The notes under the pieces: generated by a model
What the model saw: only the letters and a program-made list of their open reading frames with translations
What the model was told of the DNA's origin: nothing
Database searches by the model: none
Shown: positions 11,221 through 22,177 of the stretch, one piece after another
How the letters are laid out: the number at the start of each line of letters is the position of its first letter
Numbering within the stretch: position 1 is the stretch's first letter
Assembly: GCA_964059195.1 (NCBI GenBank)
Contig: CAXKWD010000009.1
Location: forward strand, 85,161,432 to 85,225,431
Source of the DNA: Ectobius pallidus
Lineage: Eukaryota > Arthropoda > Insecta > Blattodea > Ectobiidae
DNA: 64,000 nt
Reading direction: 5' to 3'
Made by a program: the position numbers and the translations under genes

Positions 11221-11221
11221 G

Positions 11222-11530
11222 TATATGAATAATAAGTAGTCGGACTCGGGAGGCCCCAGGTTCAAATCCCGTCGTCGACCAATTTGATATGCGTTATTTC
11301 ATGGTTTCAGGGAAATGCCGAATTCGATATTTACTTACCATGATTCATCCTCGCTATTTCATTCTGTATCATATTCATTGAAATTAATATAAATTAAAAT
11401 TTACTGACTCCATAAAACCAGCCAACAATAGAAAATAGTTTAGCATCAATAGTTGCATGGCCTACTGGTATACGCACAGAACTTGAACTCCTGATATGGT
11501 TCGATGCTCAAAGGAGTATAAATACAGTTG
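11222..11530 (+). mobile_element. tRNA-derived SINE, family A, copy 2
   Basis: A B-box (GGTTCAAATCCCG at about 11261) is followed by the same body as copy 1 at 1078-1441, ending at GAGTATAAATACAG near 11526. Small differences and indels relative to copy 1 show independent insertions. Confidence 0.75.
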
Positions 11531-12084
11531 AGTTAAAAAATAAGTAGTCCCAATAACAACTGTTAAAATTTCTTTGTAATATTAAAATGCAAAGCAGTAC
11601 GTTAATCTTTTATACAAGTAATTTGTTACATTTTAATATGGGGGTTGCATTTTAATATTTTGAAGAAAATTTAACTGTTATTATAACTACTTATTATTAA
11701 TACACACAAGTTAATATTTTAGACACATAATTTTTTTTTTCAATTTATGTTTACAATGCTTTTATAACAAGCCAATTTTAGACTAGTGTATAATTAATAT
11801 ATTGTAATTGAGCATTAGTGAAAGAAGTTACATTAACACAGAAACATAAATTAATACCTGTTTAGTTCAATGTCCTTTCCTTTTTTTTTCATTTAGGCAT
11901 TTCAGTGTTTATATATTCTCATTAGAGTAAAATAATTTTAATACGTCAGGGATTAAAACTGTAAGAAATTTGAAAACCTGGTTGTTATAGGCTAATGTTA
12001 TTAAAATTATTGCTCTATTACATTGCTCTATTTTGATCTTCGAACAGAGATTAGCTTATTGTAGTGAATCAAGGACAAATCCGG
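11531..12084. other. Unassigned AT-rich sequence
   Basis: Several imperfect inverted matches (for example ACATTTTAATATGGGGGTTGCATTTTAATAT, shortened) give an AT-rich stem-like look, but no element ends could be fixed. Confidence 0.35.
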
Positions 12085-12432
12085 TAAGATACACTCACAT
12101 ATCTTCCTCTCTAAACATGGGCAAAATAAATTTCTCATCCCTTCATAGAGTTTTTCTATAAATACTTATGTACAAATTTGAAATAAAGCCGTTAGAGCCG
12201 TTTGGAGAAAATTTAAAAAAAAAATGCCAATCTTTACATCATATTTTCAGAAGATATAAATAATTATAACCTAAATAATTTTACCTCTTTTATTCACATA
12301 CACACACGTTTCTGAAAATTTGCATTTTAGATTCAGGGAACCTCAAAATCTGTATTAAAATCGACATCAAATTTCAGGGGCGATCACTCTACCTATACCT
12401 CTAGCTATAGTGCCAACGGTACGACTAGAGAG
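12085..12432 (+). mobile_element. Repeat X, diverged partial copy
   Basis: Starts near ATCTTCCTCTCT. It contains the family core GCCGTTAGAGCCGTTT and ends with a decayed CTACCTATACC...GGTACGAC right end. Much of the left half is missing compared with the copies at 8.1 and 54.2 kb. Confidence 0.65.
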
Positions 12433-12884
12433 AAAACAAAACACCCACACTTTCAAATGGGTCAAGGAATATGTACACGAACTTTAATAATTTTACGTAG
12501 ATACAAAACAAAAATGCTGTTTCAGAATATGTTGTAGTATATCTGGCCTATGTCAGTCAGTATGCAATTTCAAATTATCCGGAGTTGTGTAAATGACACC
12601 TAGGATGTTTTTAATCTATCGAAATACCACCACCCTTTGTTTGTTTATTTATACCGAATACATAAACAAAAACTAGAAAAACGAGACACGAAATTAAGCT
12701 CATCTCGTGTTCGGTCGCCATTGATTCCGAATCATTCATTACGCTTTCTCCGTTCGCTGTGTTTTACAGTGACAATCGTACATTTCCAGTTTTCATATTT
12801 ATATTTACGCTCTATTTTACCTCTATTATCATAATATTAAAAATCATATTGGTTGTAGTGTTGGGCTCGATCAATAATATAGTG
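12433..12884. other. Unassigned sequence
   Basis: The 65-codon frame at 12637-12834 has no recognised features. No element ends seen. Confidence 0.35.
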
Positions 12885-12928
12885 TGTTGTATAGTAGGCC
12901 TACCTTAATCTCAACCATTATTTTATTT

Positions 12929-12968
12929 TGCCTAGGTCTTTCGGTTTCATACAACCATCATCAGGGGA
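12929..12968 (-). ncRNA. Hammerhead-ribozyme-like motif, left arm
   Basis: Read on the minus strand: CUGAUGA (12964-12958), one extra U, a GGUU/AACC stem with a GUAUGA loop, GAAA (12942-12939), then GACC-UA-GGCA. The closing stem I pairs at only three of four positions. Stem III is not formed in cis, so a single copy may be inactive. Confidence 0.3.
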
Positions 12969-13130
12969 ACTAATTTTGTAGAACTATATATAAAAAAGAG
13001 TGAAAGTGTTTTAGTAAAGGCGTCGTTGTTGATTAAATCACTAAAATTTAAAAATTCTTAAAAACGCTAGTATAATTCGAGTATGCTTTCTTCTTCTACA
13101 TTGTGTAATTCTACAAAACACAAATTGAAA

Positions 13131-13170
13131 TGCCCTGATGATGGTTGTATGAAACCGAAAGGCCTAGGCA
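13131..13170 (+). ncRNA. Hammerhead-ribozyme-like motif, right arm
   Basis: Order seen: UGCC (13131-13134), CUGAUGA (13135-13141), U, GGUU-GUAUGA-AACC hairpin (13143-13156), GAAA (13157-13160), GGCC, UA, GGCA (13167-13170). UGCC pairs fully with GGCA as stem I, and stem II is four pairs. Known small hammerheads of retroelements, such as Penelope-like elements, have similarly short stems III and can act as dimers. The extra U before stem II and the missing stem III hairpin are departures from the consensus. Confidence 0.35.
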
Positions 13171-13215
13171 AAGTTTAAAAAAAAGACATTAAGGTATTAT
13201 ACAATTATTTTATAC

Positions 13216-14785
13216 TCCACCAGTCTACCATCAGATCCAAATATACTCTCATTACCAAGGCTAGAGTTTATTTGTAAAACAGTTCTAACTGAAATATTAA
13301 AAAGTGCCATAAAAAGAATGTGTAATATATGTTTAGCCCTTAACTATTGTGAAAATATGTAACACTACTAACGTTGTGGGTCCTCTGGACCAATATTTTC
13401 AAAAGCTAATAAAATGAACTCATTGAACTTGAAAATAATTGTAATGGCCTATATCCTTTTAATGAACCCTCTTTATCCAATCATAATGAAAAAATATTAA
13501 TTGGGAGTTACAAAAATCTTACATTGTCTTACTGAAATGTATGTTAAAAATTTATCTGATTAGCACGTCTATGAACTATCCTTAAAAATACAAACATGAG
13601 ACAAGAAACAAAATCACAAATGTCTTTGTGAACTTAAAACTTGCCGGTCCTACACATATTGCGATTACAAGTATATTAAAGGTTAAGGAGCTTTTCATTA
13701 TATCTTCTGCCAGAGTTTTTCTGCAGCATTCTCAGTTATGCCCAGCGCCTTAAGTATGTTGACACCTTGACTAAGTATGTTGATGGAGACCTTTCACCAT
13801 CCATGCATTTTGAGACAAGTTATATCTCTCACTTAAGTGAGGAATGCAGGGACAAGCCTTTCTTTCTTCATTTAACCGTACTGCTTGTTTAATGTTCTGT
13901 TCCATTCGTACAGTTAGGTCCGTATCAGTTCTGCCTTGTTGATGGCAATGATATTTACTCGATTATGACTATCGACGTCCGAAATTCAATGAATCTCCTC
14001 ATATACTTCCTATTGCATTTTTCGTAATAGTGTGGCTATTGAAGGTCGTAACTTTCTGGTGGCAGAAACTTATGAGTAATTACCCCTTTGAACATTTCCT
14101 GTGTAAAACATTATCTAGTGTTTCCGGTTCTTCGCGTCTTAATAAAGTGGTGTGCTGTTTTCGGCCAGGTACAGCTCTGACCGCCGAGATGTGGCGGATA
14201 CCTTGATGGCGACTTAGAGCATGATAATTGACACTCATATACCATACAAATTTGGTTAAGATTGTTATGAAACATAATGTTTCAAGTCATTTAAGATATA
14301 TTCTGCTGTCCATATTTCTACATGTAATACACAAATTTATGTTTGAAGAAAGTGTTTTTATTCAAATATTTGTTACACAGCGCTAAAGTCGGACACAAGA
14401 ATGAATAAATTTATGTATGTAAGGAAACCCGTGTCGTTGGAAAGTATCTTTATCTTGAATCTGAGAATATTAATCAGATTAACTCAGAATTGAAAATTTA
14501 TCAGAGATTTTATTGATTTTACTTATACTGAAATTTCTTATAGTCCTAACCTATTTTTTACATATTTATAATATGCCATTTATTGCTCTGTTTCTTTTTT
14601 CATTTCTTTTCTCTTCTCAACCTCCCTTTAGTCTCTACTGTTGGCCCAGAGTTTTTTCACCCTCTTCTTGGCATTGGTGTGTATGCCACTCCATGCTGAG
14701 TTTCCTTCTTTGACAACATAAACACAACGGACAGGAACATTTGGGCAGATAGAAAATAAATTCCAACTCGGCATTCACCTTTGCG
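13216..14785. other. Unassigned sequence
   Basis: No gene, repeat partner or element ends recognised over about 1.5 kb. The 66-codon frame at 14513-14713 is hydrophobic and low in complexity. Confidence 0.4.
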
Positions 14786-14789
14786 ATTG

Positions 14790-14930
14790 AAGGAAGCCTC
14801 AAAGGAACCCACCTTCAGAAAGACCGGCCATGGGCTATGAACCCGCGACCTCCAGAATGTGACTCCGCTATGTTGTAGCCTCAGTCATCTCATTTGGTTA
14901 ATGCGCAGTTTATTAGTCCTCAATGGTTAA
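14790..14930 (-). mobile_element. tRNA-derived SINE-like sequence
   Basis: On the minus strand a tRNA-like stretch carries a B-box-like GCGGGTTCATAGCCCATG, preceded by a plausible A-box region (TGCGCATTAACCAAATGAGATG, shortened). Downstream is AT-richer non-coding sequence. Only one copy is visible, so family membership is unknown. Confidence 0.45.
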
Positions 14931-14989
14931 TTAATAGTTTTTTTCTTATGTTGAACTCTCCTGAAAGCGGGATCTCTCTTTGAGGGTAT

Positions 14990-15132
14990 ACTATAATATT
15001 AATAACAGTAATAATAATAATATAACAATAATAATAATTGTAATAATAATATAACAATAATAATTGTAATAATAAATATAATAATATAACAATAATAATT
15101 GTAATAATAAGTATAATAATAATAATGTTAAT
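14990..15132. repeat. AAT/ATAAC imperfect microsatellite
   Basis: Tandem AATAATAAT runs alternate with repeated TATAACAATAATAATTGTAATAA-type blocks of about 30 bp (quoted in part), giving a small higher-order repeat. Confidence 0.9.
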
Positions 15133-15187
15133 TTTTATTTATACTCAGTCGCAAATTTGTATTTGCTGTGAAATCATTTTGTATCCA

Positions 15188-15541
15188 TCATACAAGCAAT
15201 TGTGCTATAATTATTATTATTATTACCACTATTACCATTATCATCATAATCATCACATCACTAAGATGCTTGTAATGGCCTCGTTTCGGTTTGCTTTGAA
15301 TTCTTGGTTGTGGAGCTTTGTAGAGAAGCTGGAAGGCAGAAAGTGTGCTCTGTAGAGAATGTCGATAGCGAGGTGACTGTAGGGCATAAAGTGAAGGCAA
15401 AAGGTTTAGGCTGACAGCCAAGCTTGAACCTCTGTTCCGCTGCATTCTCGTCGCATCGATTTTGAAGAGTTTAAACGTGGAGGGTGCGGTCCTCAGAGAC
15501 AAGAACTTCGCTAGATTGTCTACCACTCTCACTTCTCTAGA
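15188..15541 (-). other. Open frame of unknown origin beside an ATT tract
   Basis: The minus-strand frame (about 114 codons, no ATG at its 5' end) runs into an ATT/ATC microsatellite at 15190-15265. A coding-like frame followed by a trinucleotide tail resembles a LINE 3' end. The peptide (for example LFKIDATRMQRNRGSSL) matches no family I can name. I would not call it a gene without a search. Confidence 0.25.
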
Positions 15542-15803
15542 ACATGATATCTGTCAGTTTAATTCAAAGCCTCTTGTTTAATGTGACATGAAGAATTCTC
15601 AGGCAGAATACTTTAGAATAGTATATAAGCCGCCTTTAGGTAGGGATGAAATTTCAGAAATGGTTTGTGGCTGAAATATCTTATATTTTTATATATATAG
15701 TCTGTTTTGTCGACTATTCCATTCAAATGCCGCAAATTTGATATTTACCAGTGACGAATAACAGTGCTTGGAATATCGACCAGCCATGATGGTTTATGGT
15801 TTA
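15542..15803. other. Unassigned sequence
   Basis: A short stretch (about 15717-15790) weakly resembles the body of SINE family A (AAATGCCGCAAATTTGATATTTACC, partial). Otherwise nothing is recognised. Confidence 0.3.
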
Positions 15804-16990
15804 CTAGCTTAAAAGGCCCGGCGTTGCCCGGGTTTTTATTTGTAATTTGAAATTAACTTATGAAGGACTTTCGATAATCAAACTCTAGGGTCTTGTATAA
15901 TATGTAGGCCTACATAGAACTTGCGGAATAACGACTTATCACACTCAAACTATTCCCTCAGAAAACGCTAGATATAGCTTTTTATGGCTCACAGAGGATG
16001 TCGAATGTTGCATTCCGTTGCTTCTACACACCATGCCTGGGAAGGGTTGAAATAAGAAGAAACATAAATTCCGATTACATAAGATTGTATTGTCTGTATG
16101 GAAAATTTTATTTCTCAGTCTCTTGTTACCATACAACCGTTTCGGAGCTGAAATAAAATATATATATATATATATATATTCAATATCACTTTCATACTTT
16201 CCTCCCCCAAAACCTGGGACATAATATACTGCGGGCATAGGACTGAAAATGTTCCATCCTATTTTGTCTTCTTGTAGAAGTTTAGGGCCTATGATAAACA
16301 TCCCTATGCAAAGCCTACAGCTATGAGTGACGAATCAGTGGATAGGATTTTTTACCGACTTCTGATATAGCATACTCACTGGCACACACTTAAGCTGTCC
16401 CTGCAATACGACGGCTTATTCTACATCAAAATGTGAAGTGAGAAAATTATATTTTCCATGTTGAGGGTAGAGAAAGTTATGTGACTGCATCACACTGTGC
16501 TTTATTTTCGTGGATTTAATTTTTCATTAATTATTTTCACCAATGTATTACATCGATAGCATCAGAATTTATTAAAGCCCATTATTAATTTATTTAGTTC
16601 CCAAAGCTCTATGTGAACACTATAAACAGTACACTGTTGTCATGATAACTGAATTGCATTTCACTTACATACCCACATACATACATACATACATACATAC
16701 ATACATACATACAGACAGACAGACAGACAGACAGACATACATACATACATACGTACATACACACTTTCGATTTGGCTTGGTTGCCAGATTCACACTTCTT
16801 ATTTTGTTTGTTTGTTTGTTTTGTTATGAAAAAATGTGAAAGCGGAACTCTGAAACTGTGAATATGTCACACTTCAATTTTTAAATCTTTTTTTATGTAA
16901 ACAATTGACAGCTGAACTCTCTAACTGTGTCTCATTTCACATTTCCGACTTTTTCCGTGGATTTTCCAAAAAGAATTCTTTCATACAAAC
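15804..16990 (+). mobile_element. Long dispersed repeat Y, copy 1
   Basis: It begins AGCTTAAAAGGCCCGGCGTTGCCCGGG-type (shortened) and matches 18344-19725 almost base for base over more than 900 bp. Landmarks are CATACAACCGTTTCGGAGCT, GATGAGTGACGAATCAG-like text and the final TTGTTTGTTTGT run. Copy 1 has a TA microsatellite (about 16156-16180) and a larger ATAC/CAGA tract (16672-16762) where copy 2 has additional unique sequence. The GC-rich start and cATACATAC run recall non-LTR or SINE-like families in arthropods, but the class is not proven. Frames inside are not genes. Confidence 0.8.
16672..16762. repeat. ATAC and CAGA microsatellite
   Basis: Tandem ATAC units, then CAGA units, then ATAC again. 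Confidence 0.95.
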
Positions 16991-17026
16991 CTTGTCCTGA
17001 CAATTACGAACACAACATGATAATAT

Positions 17027-17250
17027 GAATATGATAAATAGCGCCTTGCGGATTGTGTTTAGATAACACGCAGTACGCGGCTGTCGGAGAAGAAACCTCT
17101 TTCGTCATTGCAGGAGACACAGTGAATGCTTAAATCCCAATAGCACTGAATATGATAAATAGTGCCTTGCGGATTGTGTGTAGATAACACGCAGTACACG
17201 GCTGTCGGACAAGAAGCTTATATAATCATTGCAGGGGACACAGCGAATGG
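17027..17250. repeat. Two-copy tandem duplication, about 121-bp period
   Basis: GAATATGATAAATAGCGCCT (17027) recurs as GAATATGATAAATAGTGCCT (17148). Both are followed by GCGGATTGTGT, AACACGCAGTAC and GGCTGTCGGA. Only scattered differences separate the two units. Confidence 0.9.
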
Positions 17251-17309
17251 ATGGATGAAAGGCGTCCTGTTACCCCCGACAAGGAGTATAAGGCTTACAA
17301 GTGGAGGTT

Positions 17310-17400
17310 TCATTACCGAAGAGTGTTTTGGTAAAGTTTATTTTCCTGTAGAGGATAGCTCATCGGTTCGATTCCCAGTTAGAGGAAACTGAGGTATTTC
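17310..17400 (+). repeat. Possible tRNA-derived fragment
   Basis: A B-box (GGTTCGATTCCC near 17354) sits beside a degenerate A-box-like GAGGATAGCTCAT. Too short and degenerate for a firm call. Confidence 0.3.
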
Positions 17401-17529
17401 ATGTAAGAATATATTGACTAATTCAATCATATATTAAAAGAAGTCTAACCAAAGCTTAACATTTTCTGTACAGAGATGAGATTTATTCTTGTTTCACACA
17501 CGCACAAACACACACACACATATATATGT

Positions 17530-17560
<31 letters not shown>

Positions 17561-17892
17561 TATAACGTATATATCGTCATAAGTTAATATCAGTAAATGT
17601 ACATCACCCGTGCATAACCTGCGCTCAAAGGAGCAGGACGTTTTCCGTCTTCATATAAACAGACTGAAGATGGTATTTTAATTACTGAAATGTATTTCAT
17701 GAACTACAGAAGAAGAACATAACCAAGCTAATCAATATTTCATTATTTTAACTAGTTTTTTAGGTAGATTTCGATGAAAAATCTACATATTGCAATCGAT
17801 ACCATGTCATGACTTTCGAAAAATTCTTTCAAATCTTTACGTTTCATGCCTCCCTAAGTACGAAACCACCGCCCGTTCAAAAAAAAAAATTG

Positions 17893-17927
<35 letters not shown>

Positions 17928-18343
17928 CACGCTAACGGCCGTAATTTTGAACATATTTGAACTAAATTTTATTATGTTATTTCTAGACCCAATAGTTCGA
18001 ACAAGTTCGTTAATGAGCAAAATTGGCTCAAGGGTGGAGGTCGGGGGAGGGGATTAAAATTTTGAAAAATTCATATCTCGGCCCCTATGAAGTAAGTTAT
18101 AGAGGGAAACTTTGTTTGAATAAATTAGAGTACTCCCTATGGAGTTCACAGTGACACCAACGATTCGGGAATTTTGGGGGTGGGGGGTGGTAATTTGAAA
18201 TTTTTGAAACCACGTCTTGTGGGGTATCGTTGAAAAGCTCTTGATGAGTACTCTACAAATCAGTAACTAGTTTCTCGATAGTCTTGCAGTCTTTTGAGAA
18301 TTATTAAGAACTAATCTTCCTCTACTTGCTCTTTATAAAATAC
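17401..18343. other. Unassigned sequence with CA/TA microsatellites
   Basis: Contains CA then TA runs (17496-17570) and a TA run (17893-17924). The stretch 18000-18330 has a dispersed-repeat look (TTGAAAAATTCATATCTCGG) but no second copy in the window. Confidence 0.5.
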
Positions 18344-19725
18344 TAGCTTAAAAGGCACGGCGTCGCCCGGGTTTTTATTTTGTAATGTGAAATTAACTTG
18401 ATGAAGGACTTTCGATTTTCAAACTATATGGCCTTGTATAATACGTACGTAGAACTTGAAATGAGGAAGAACGACTTATCACACAAAAACTATTCCCTCA
18501 GAAAACGCTAGATATAGCTTTTTATGGCTCATAGAGGATATCGAATGTTGCATTCCATTGCTTCTACACACCATGCCTGGGAGGGGTCGAAATAAGAAGA
18601 AACATAAATTCCTACTACATAAGATTGTATTGTCTTTATGGAACATTTTATTTCTCACTATCATGTTACCATACAACCGTTTCGGAGCTGAAATTAATAT
18701 ATATATATAACTTATATTCAATATCACTTTCATACTTTCCTCCCCCATAACCTGGGACATAATACACTGCGGGCATAGGACTGAAAATGTTCCATCCTAT
18801 TTTGTCTTCTTTTAGAAGTTTAGGGCCTATAATAAACATCCCTATACAAAGCCTACAGCTATGAGTGACGAATCAGTGGATAGGATTTTTTACCGACTTC
18901 TGATATAGCATACTCACTGGCACACACTTAAGCTGTCCCTGCAATACGACCGCTTATTCTACATCAAAACGTGAATTGAGAAAATTATATTTTCCATGTC
19001 GAGGGTAGAGAAAGTTAGTCACACTGCTTCACAGTGTGCTTTATTTTCTTGAATTTCATTCTTCAATAAATATTTTCACAAATGTATTAATTACATCGAT
19101 AGCATCAGAATTTATTTAAAGCCCAGTATTATGTAGTTCGCAAAGTCCTATGTGAACACGGTAAACAATACTTTTTTGTCATGATAACTGAATTGCATTT
19201 CATTTTTCAGTATAATATTTTCAGAAATTATATAAATTTTCAAGGGAAGGAGTCATTTGTTTGAATTTTAGTGTTCACCGCGTTACATCCCGGGCTTAAC
19301 TGGGTATTTGTGCAAAATTTCGTGCAAATTGGTCCAATGTAGATTTGTATAGGGAACATACATACCCACATACATACATACACACTTTTGATCTGGCTTG
19401 GTTGACTCACACTTTTTTTGTTTTGTTTTTTGTTTATTTTGTTATGAAAACATGTGAAAACGGAACTCTCAAACTGTGAATATGTCACACTTCTTTTGTC
19501 ACACTTCAATTTTGTAATTTTTTTTTTATGTAAAGAATTGACAGCAGAACTCTCTAACTGTGCCTCATTTCACATTTCCGACTTTTATCGTGGATTTTCC
19601 AACAAATTTCTTTCATACAAACCTTTTCCTGACAATTGCGAACCAAAAAAAAAAAATCGGTCGAGCCGTTCTCAAGTGATGCGGCAACATACATTTTGGT
19701 AATTCATTTTTGTTAATATAGATAA
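18344..19725 (+). mobile_element. Long dispersed repeat Y, copy 2
   Basis: Direct copy of 15804-16990 starting AGCTTAAAAGGCACGGCGTC. It extends further, ending TCGGTCGAGCCGTTCTCAAG then TTTTTGTTAATATAGATAAG. About 160 bp near 19200-19360, absent from copy 1, suggest copy 1 lost an internal piece or that its microsatellite expanded across a deletion. Overlapping frames are not genes. Confidence 0.8.
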
Positions 19726-19835
19726 GGAAAAGGCTTTATCGGATAAAAGTTTCATTACTGAATATGTTAGGGTATCAGTGTGCAGTGATTAATTAGGCCT
19801 ATGTCTCCTATCTGGATTATTGCCGGCGAAGAGAA

Positions 19836-20138
19836 TAAAAAAAAATCTGATGTGAACGTCACATAACTTCCTCTGCCCAAATAAAAGTTAGCAGTATTCA
19901 CATAATCCTTGTACAGAAACGCAAGACACAATTTAACGCTAATTATACGATAAATATCTGATAACCTCTTCTTTGAAAATGATGCGACTAATAAAAATGC
20001 AGATTAAGTTATATAACAAACTAAACAAAAACAAGTGACTGCAGACATTTATTGAAACTTCCGTCGTTAAGAATAATTTCCTAACTTTATCGAATATTTC
20101 CCTCCAATACATCTTTCTCACTTCATTCTTATATAGAA
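19836..20138 (+). mobile_element. Repeat X, left part of a split copy
   Basis: Starts AATCTGATGTGAACGTCACA then CATAACTTCCTCTGCCC, matching the left end of the copy at 54.2 kb. It stops at TATAGAA (20132-20138), where the composite insertion begins. The remainder resumes at 23973. The two parts together align to one X copy. Confidence 0.9.
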
Positions 20139-20998
20139 CTAGCATGTGCCCGCGGCTTCGCCCGCGATAAAAAAGAGCATAAAGTTAGAGCATAATAGTT
20201 AAATCATTATATTTATTAACACCTAAATCACGTGGACTACATGTCACGATTAGATAGCGTCGCCTGGTAAAAGCGATCTCAGATTCGAGTTCCTTGGCCC
20301 AGAAAATCTCTGTATAGTGAGTTTCGTCCAAATCGAACGATGTTTAACCATATTTAGGTCTATGTTGATTATCCCTCTTCCGTGTAGGTTGAAAAATTTC
20401 ATATGTCTACGGGCCTTGACATTCTAAACGAATGAATCGACCAGCGTGGGCTTACAACATTCTAGCGATCGCGATGCTTTTATTACCACGGTATGACAAA
20501 AATAGCCAAAGCCAACTGCAATTGATTTGACATTGAAATGTATTACTGAAATCTGATGCTTCGACAGCGCTAAAATCACGTTTTCTGCCAGTTTTTCACT
20601 CACAACTCGCGAACGAAAGCTAAAATTAAAAATCCGGCTTCGATGCGCATTCGCCCACCTTTCAGCCCATCTATGTTTAAAATTTCAGATCTCTGCGTTC
20701 AGTAGATTTCGCTGGGCATCGTGGACAGACAGACAAACACGTCCTTTTATTATTTTAAGATAGCAGGTGCCCGCGGCTTAGCCCGCGATAATTATTTCAA
20801 AAATTAAAAATTAAGAGCATAATAGTTAAATCATTATATTAACACCTAAATCATGTGGACCACATATCACGATTAGATAGCGTCACGTGGTAAAAGCGAC
20901 CTCAGATTCGAGTTCCTTGGCCCAGAAAACCCCTGTATAGTGAGTTTCGTCCAAATGGAACAACGTTTGACCATATTTAGGCTAATATTGATTATCCC

Positions 20999-21070
<72 letters not shown>
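20999..21070. repeat. AAT microsatellite in the left arm
   Basis: A near-pure AAT run inside a unit. Its mirror, an ATT run at 22113-22177, occupies the same place in the inverted right arm, so the run predates the inverted duplication. Confidence 0.95.
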
Positions 21071-21467
21071 CCTCTTCATTGTAGTTGAAAATTTCATATT
21101 ATGCCTTGACATTAAAAACAAATGAATTGACCAGCATGAGCTACAACATTCAAGAGATCGCGATGCTTTTATGTCGAAGGAATGACAAAAATAGCCAAAG
21201 CCTAGTGTAATTGATTTGTATTACTGAAAACTCATGCTTCGAAAACGGAATAAATACACGTTTTTTGTTCATTTTTCACTCATAACTCACGAACTAAAGC
21301 GAAAATTAAAATTCCGGCTTCGAGGTGAACATTCCGACCCTTTAGTCCGCCTATGTATAAAATTTCAGATCTCTGCGTTGAGTAGATTTCGCTGGGCATC
21401 GCGGACAGACAGACGGAAGACAGACAGACGGAGGACAGACACTTCCTTTTATTAATATAGATAGATA

Positions 21468-21718
21468 TAAAAGTTAGCAGTATTCACATAATCCTTGTAC
21501 AGAAACGCAAGACACAATTTAACGCTAATTATACGATAAATATCTGATAACCTCTTCTTTGAAAATGATGCGACTAATAAAAATGCAGATTAAGTTATAT
21601 AACAAACTAAACAAAAACAAGTGACTGCAGACATTTATTGAAACTTCCGTCGTTAAGAATAATTTCCTAACTTTATCGAATATTTCCCTCCAATACATCT
21701 TTCTCACTTCATTCTTAT
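21468..21718 (+). repeat. Perfect 251-bp duplicate of X at the palindrome centre
   Basis: Identical to 19882-20132 with no substitutions or gaps by eye, at an offset of 1,586 bp. It lies in direct orientation relative to the host X copy, between the inverted arms. The 60-codon minus-strand frame that appears in both places is only a consequence of the duplication. Confidence 0.9.
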
Positions 21719-22114
21719 CTATATTAATAAAAGGAAGTGTCTGTCCTCCGTCTGTCTGTCCTCCGTCTGTCTGTCTTCCGTCTGTCTGTCCGCGATGCCC
21801 AGCGAAATCTACTCAACGCAGAAATCTGAAATTTTATACATAGGCGGACTAAAGGGTCGGAATGTGCACCTCGAAGCCGGAATTTTAATTTTCGCTTTAG
21901 TTCGTGAGCTATGAGTGAAAAACTGGCAGAAAACGTGCATTTATTCCGTTTTCGAAGCATGAGTTTTCAGTAATACAAATCAATTACACTAGGCTTTGGC
22001 TATTTTTGTCAAACCTTCGACATAAAAGCATCGCGATCTCTTGAATGTTGTACTGTAGCTCACGCTGGTCAATTCATTTGTTTTTAATGAAATTTTCAAC
22101 CTACACCGAAGACG

Positions 22115-22177
<63 letters not shown>

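Larger units (their letters stand above)
12885..13215. mobile_element. Inverted-repeat element with hammerhead-like arms
   Basis: Two arms of roughly 70-80 bp face each other. The best-conserved part is GCCTAGGTCTTTCGGTTTCA on the left (12930 on) and its near reverse complement on the right (ending near 13169). Similarity continues outward through a TACCTTAAT-type segment to about 12890 and 13210. The middle is non-coding. Ends and target duplication are not sharply defined. Each arm holds a hammerhead-type core, listed separately. Confidence 0.6.

Noticed and set aside
15945..16301. 118-codon minus-strand frame, with a relative at 18479-18760
   Set aside because: Shared because both are in repeat Y, but interrupted by TA microsatellites and without family features.
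19939..20145. Minus-strand peptide repeated exactly at 21525-21707
   Set aside because: Repetition comes from the 251-bp duplication; other X copies do not keep the frame, so it is not a conserved protein.
21234..21960. Matching 73- and 78-codon frames on opposite strands
   Set aside because: They are the same repeat unit read in inverted copies; the C-terminal TDRRKTDRR string is a CAGA-type repeat.
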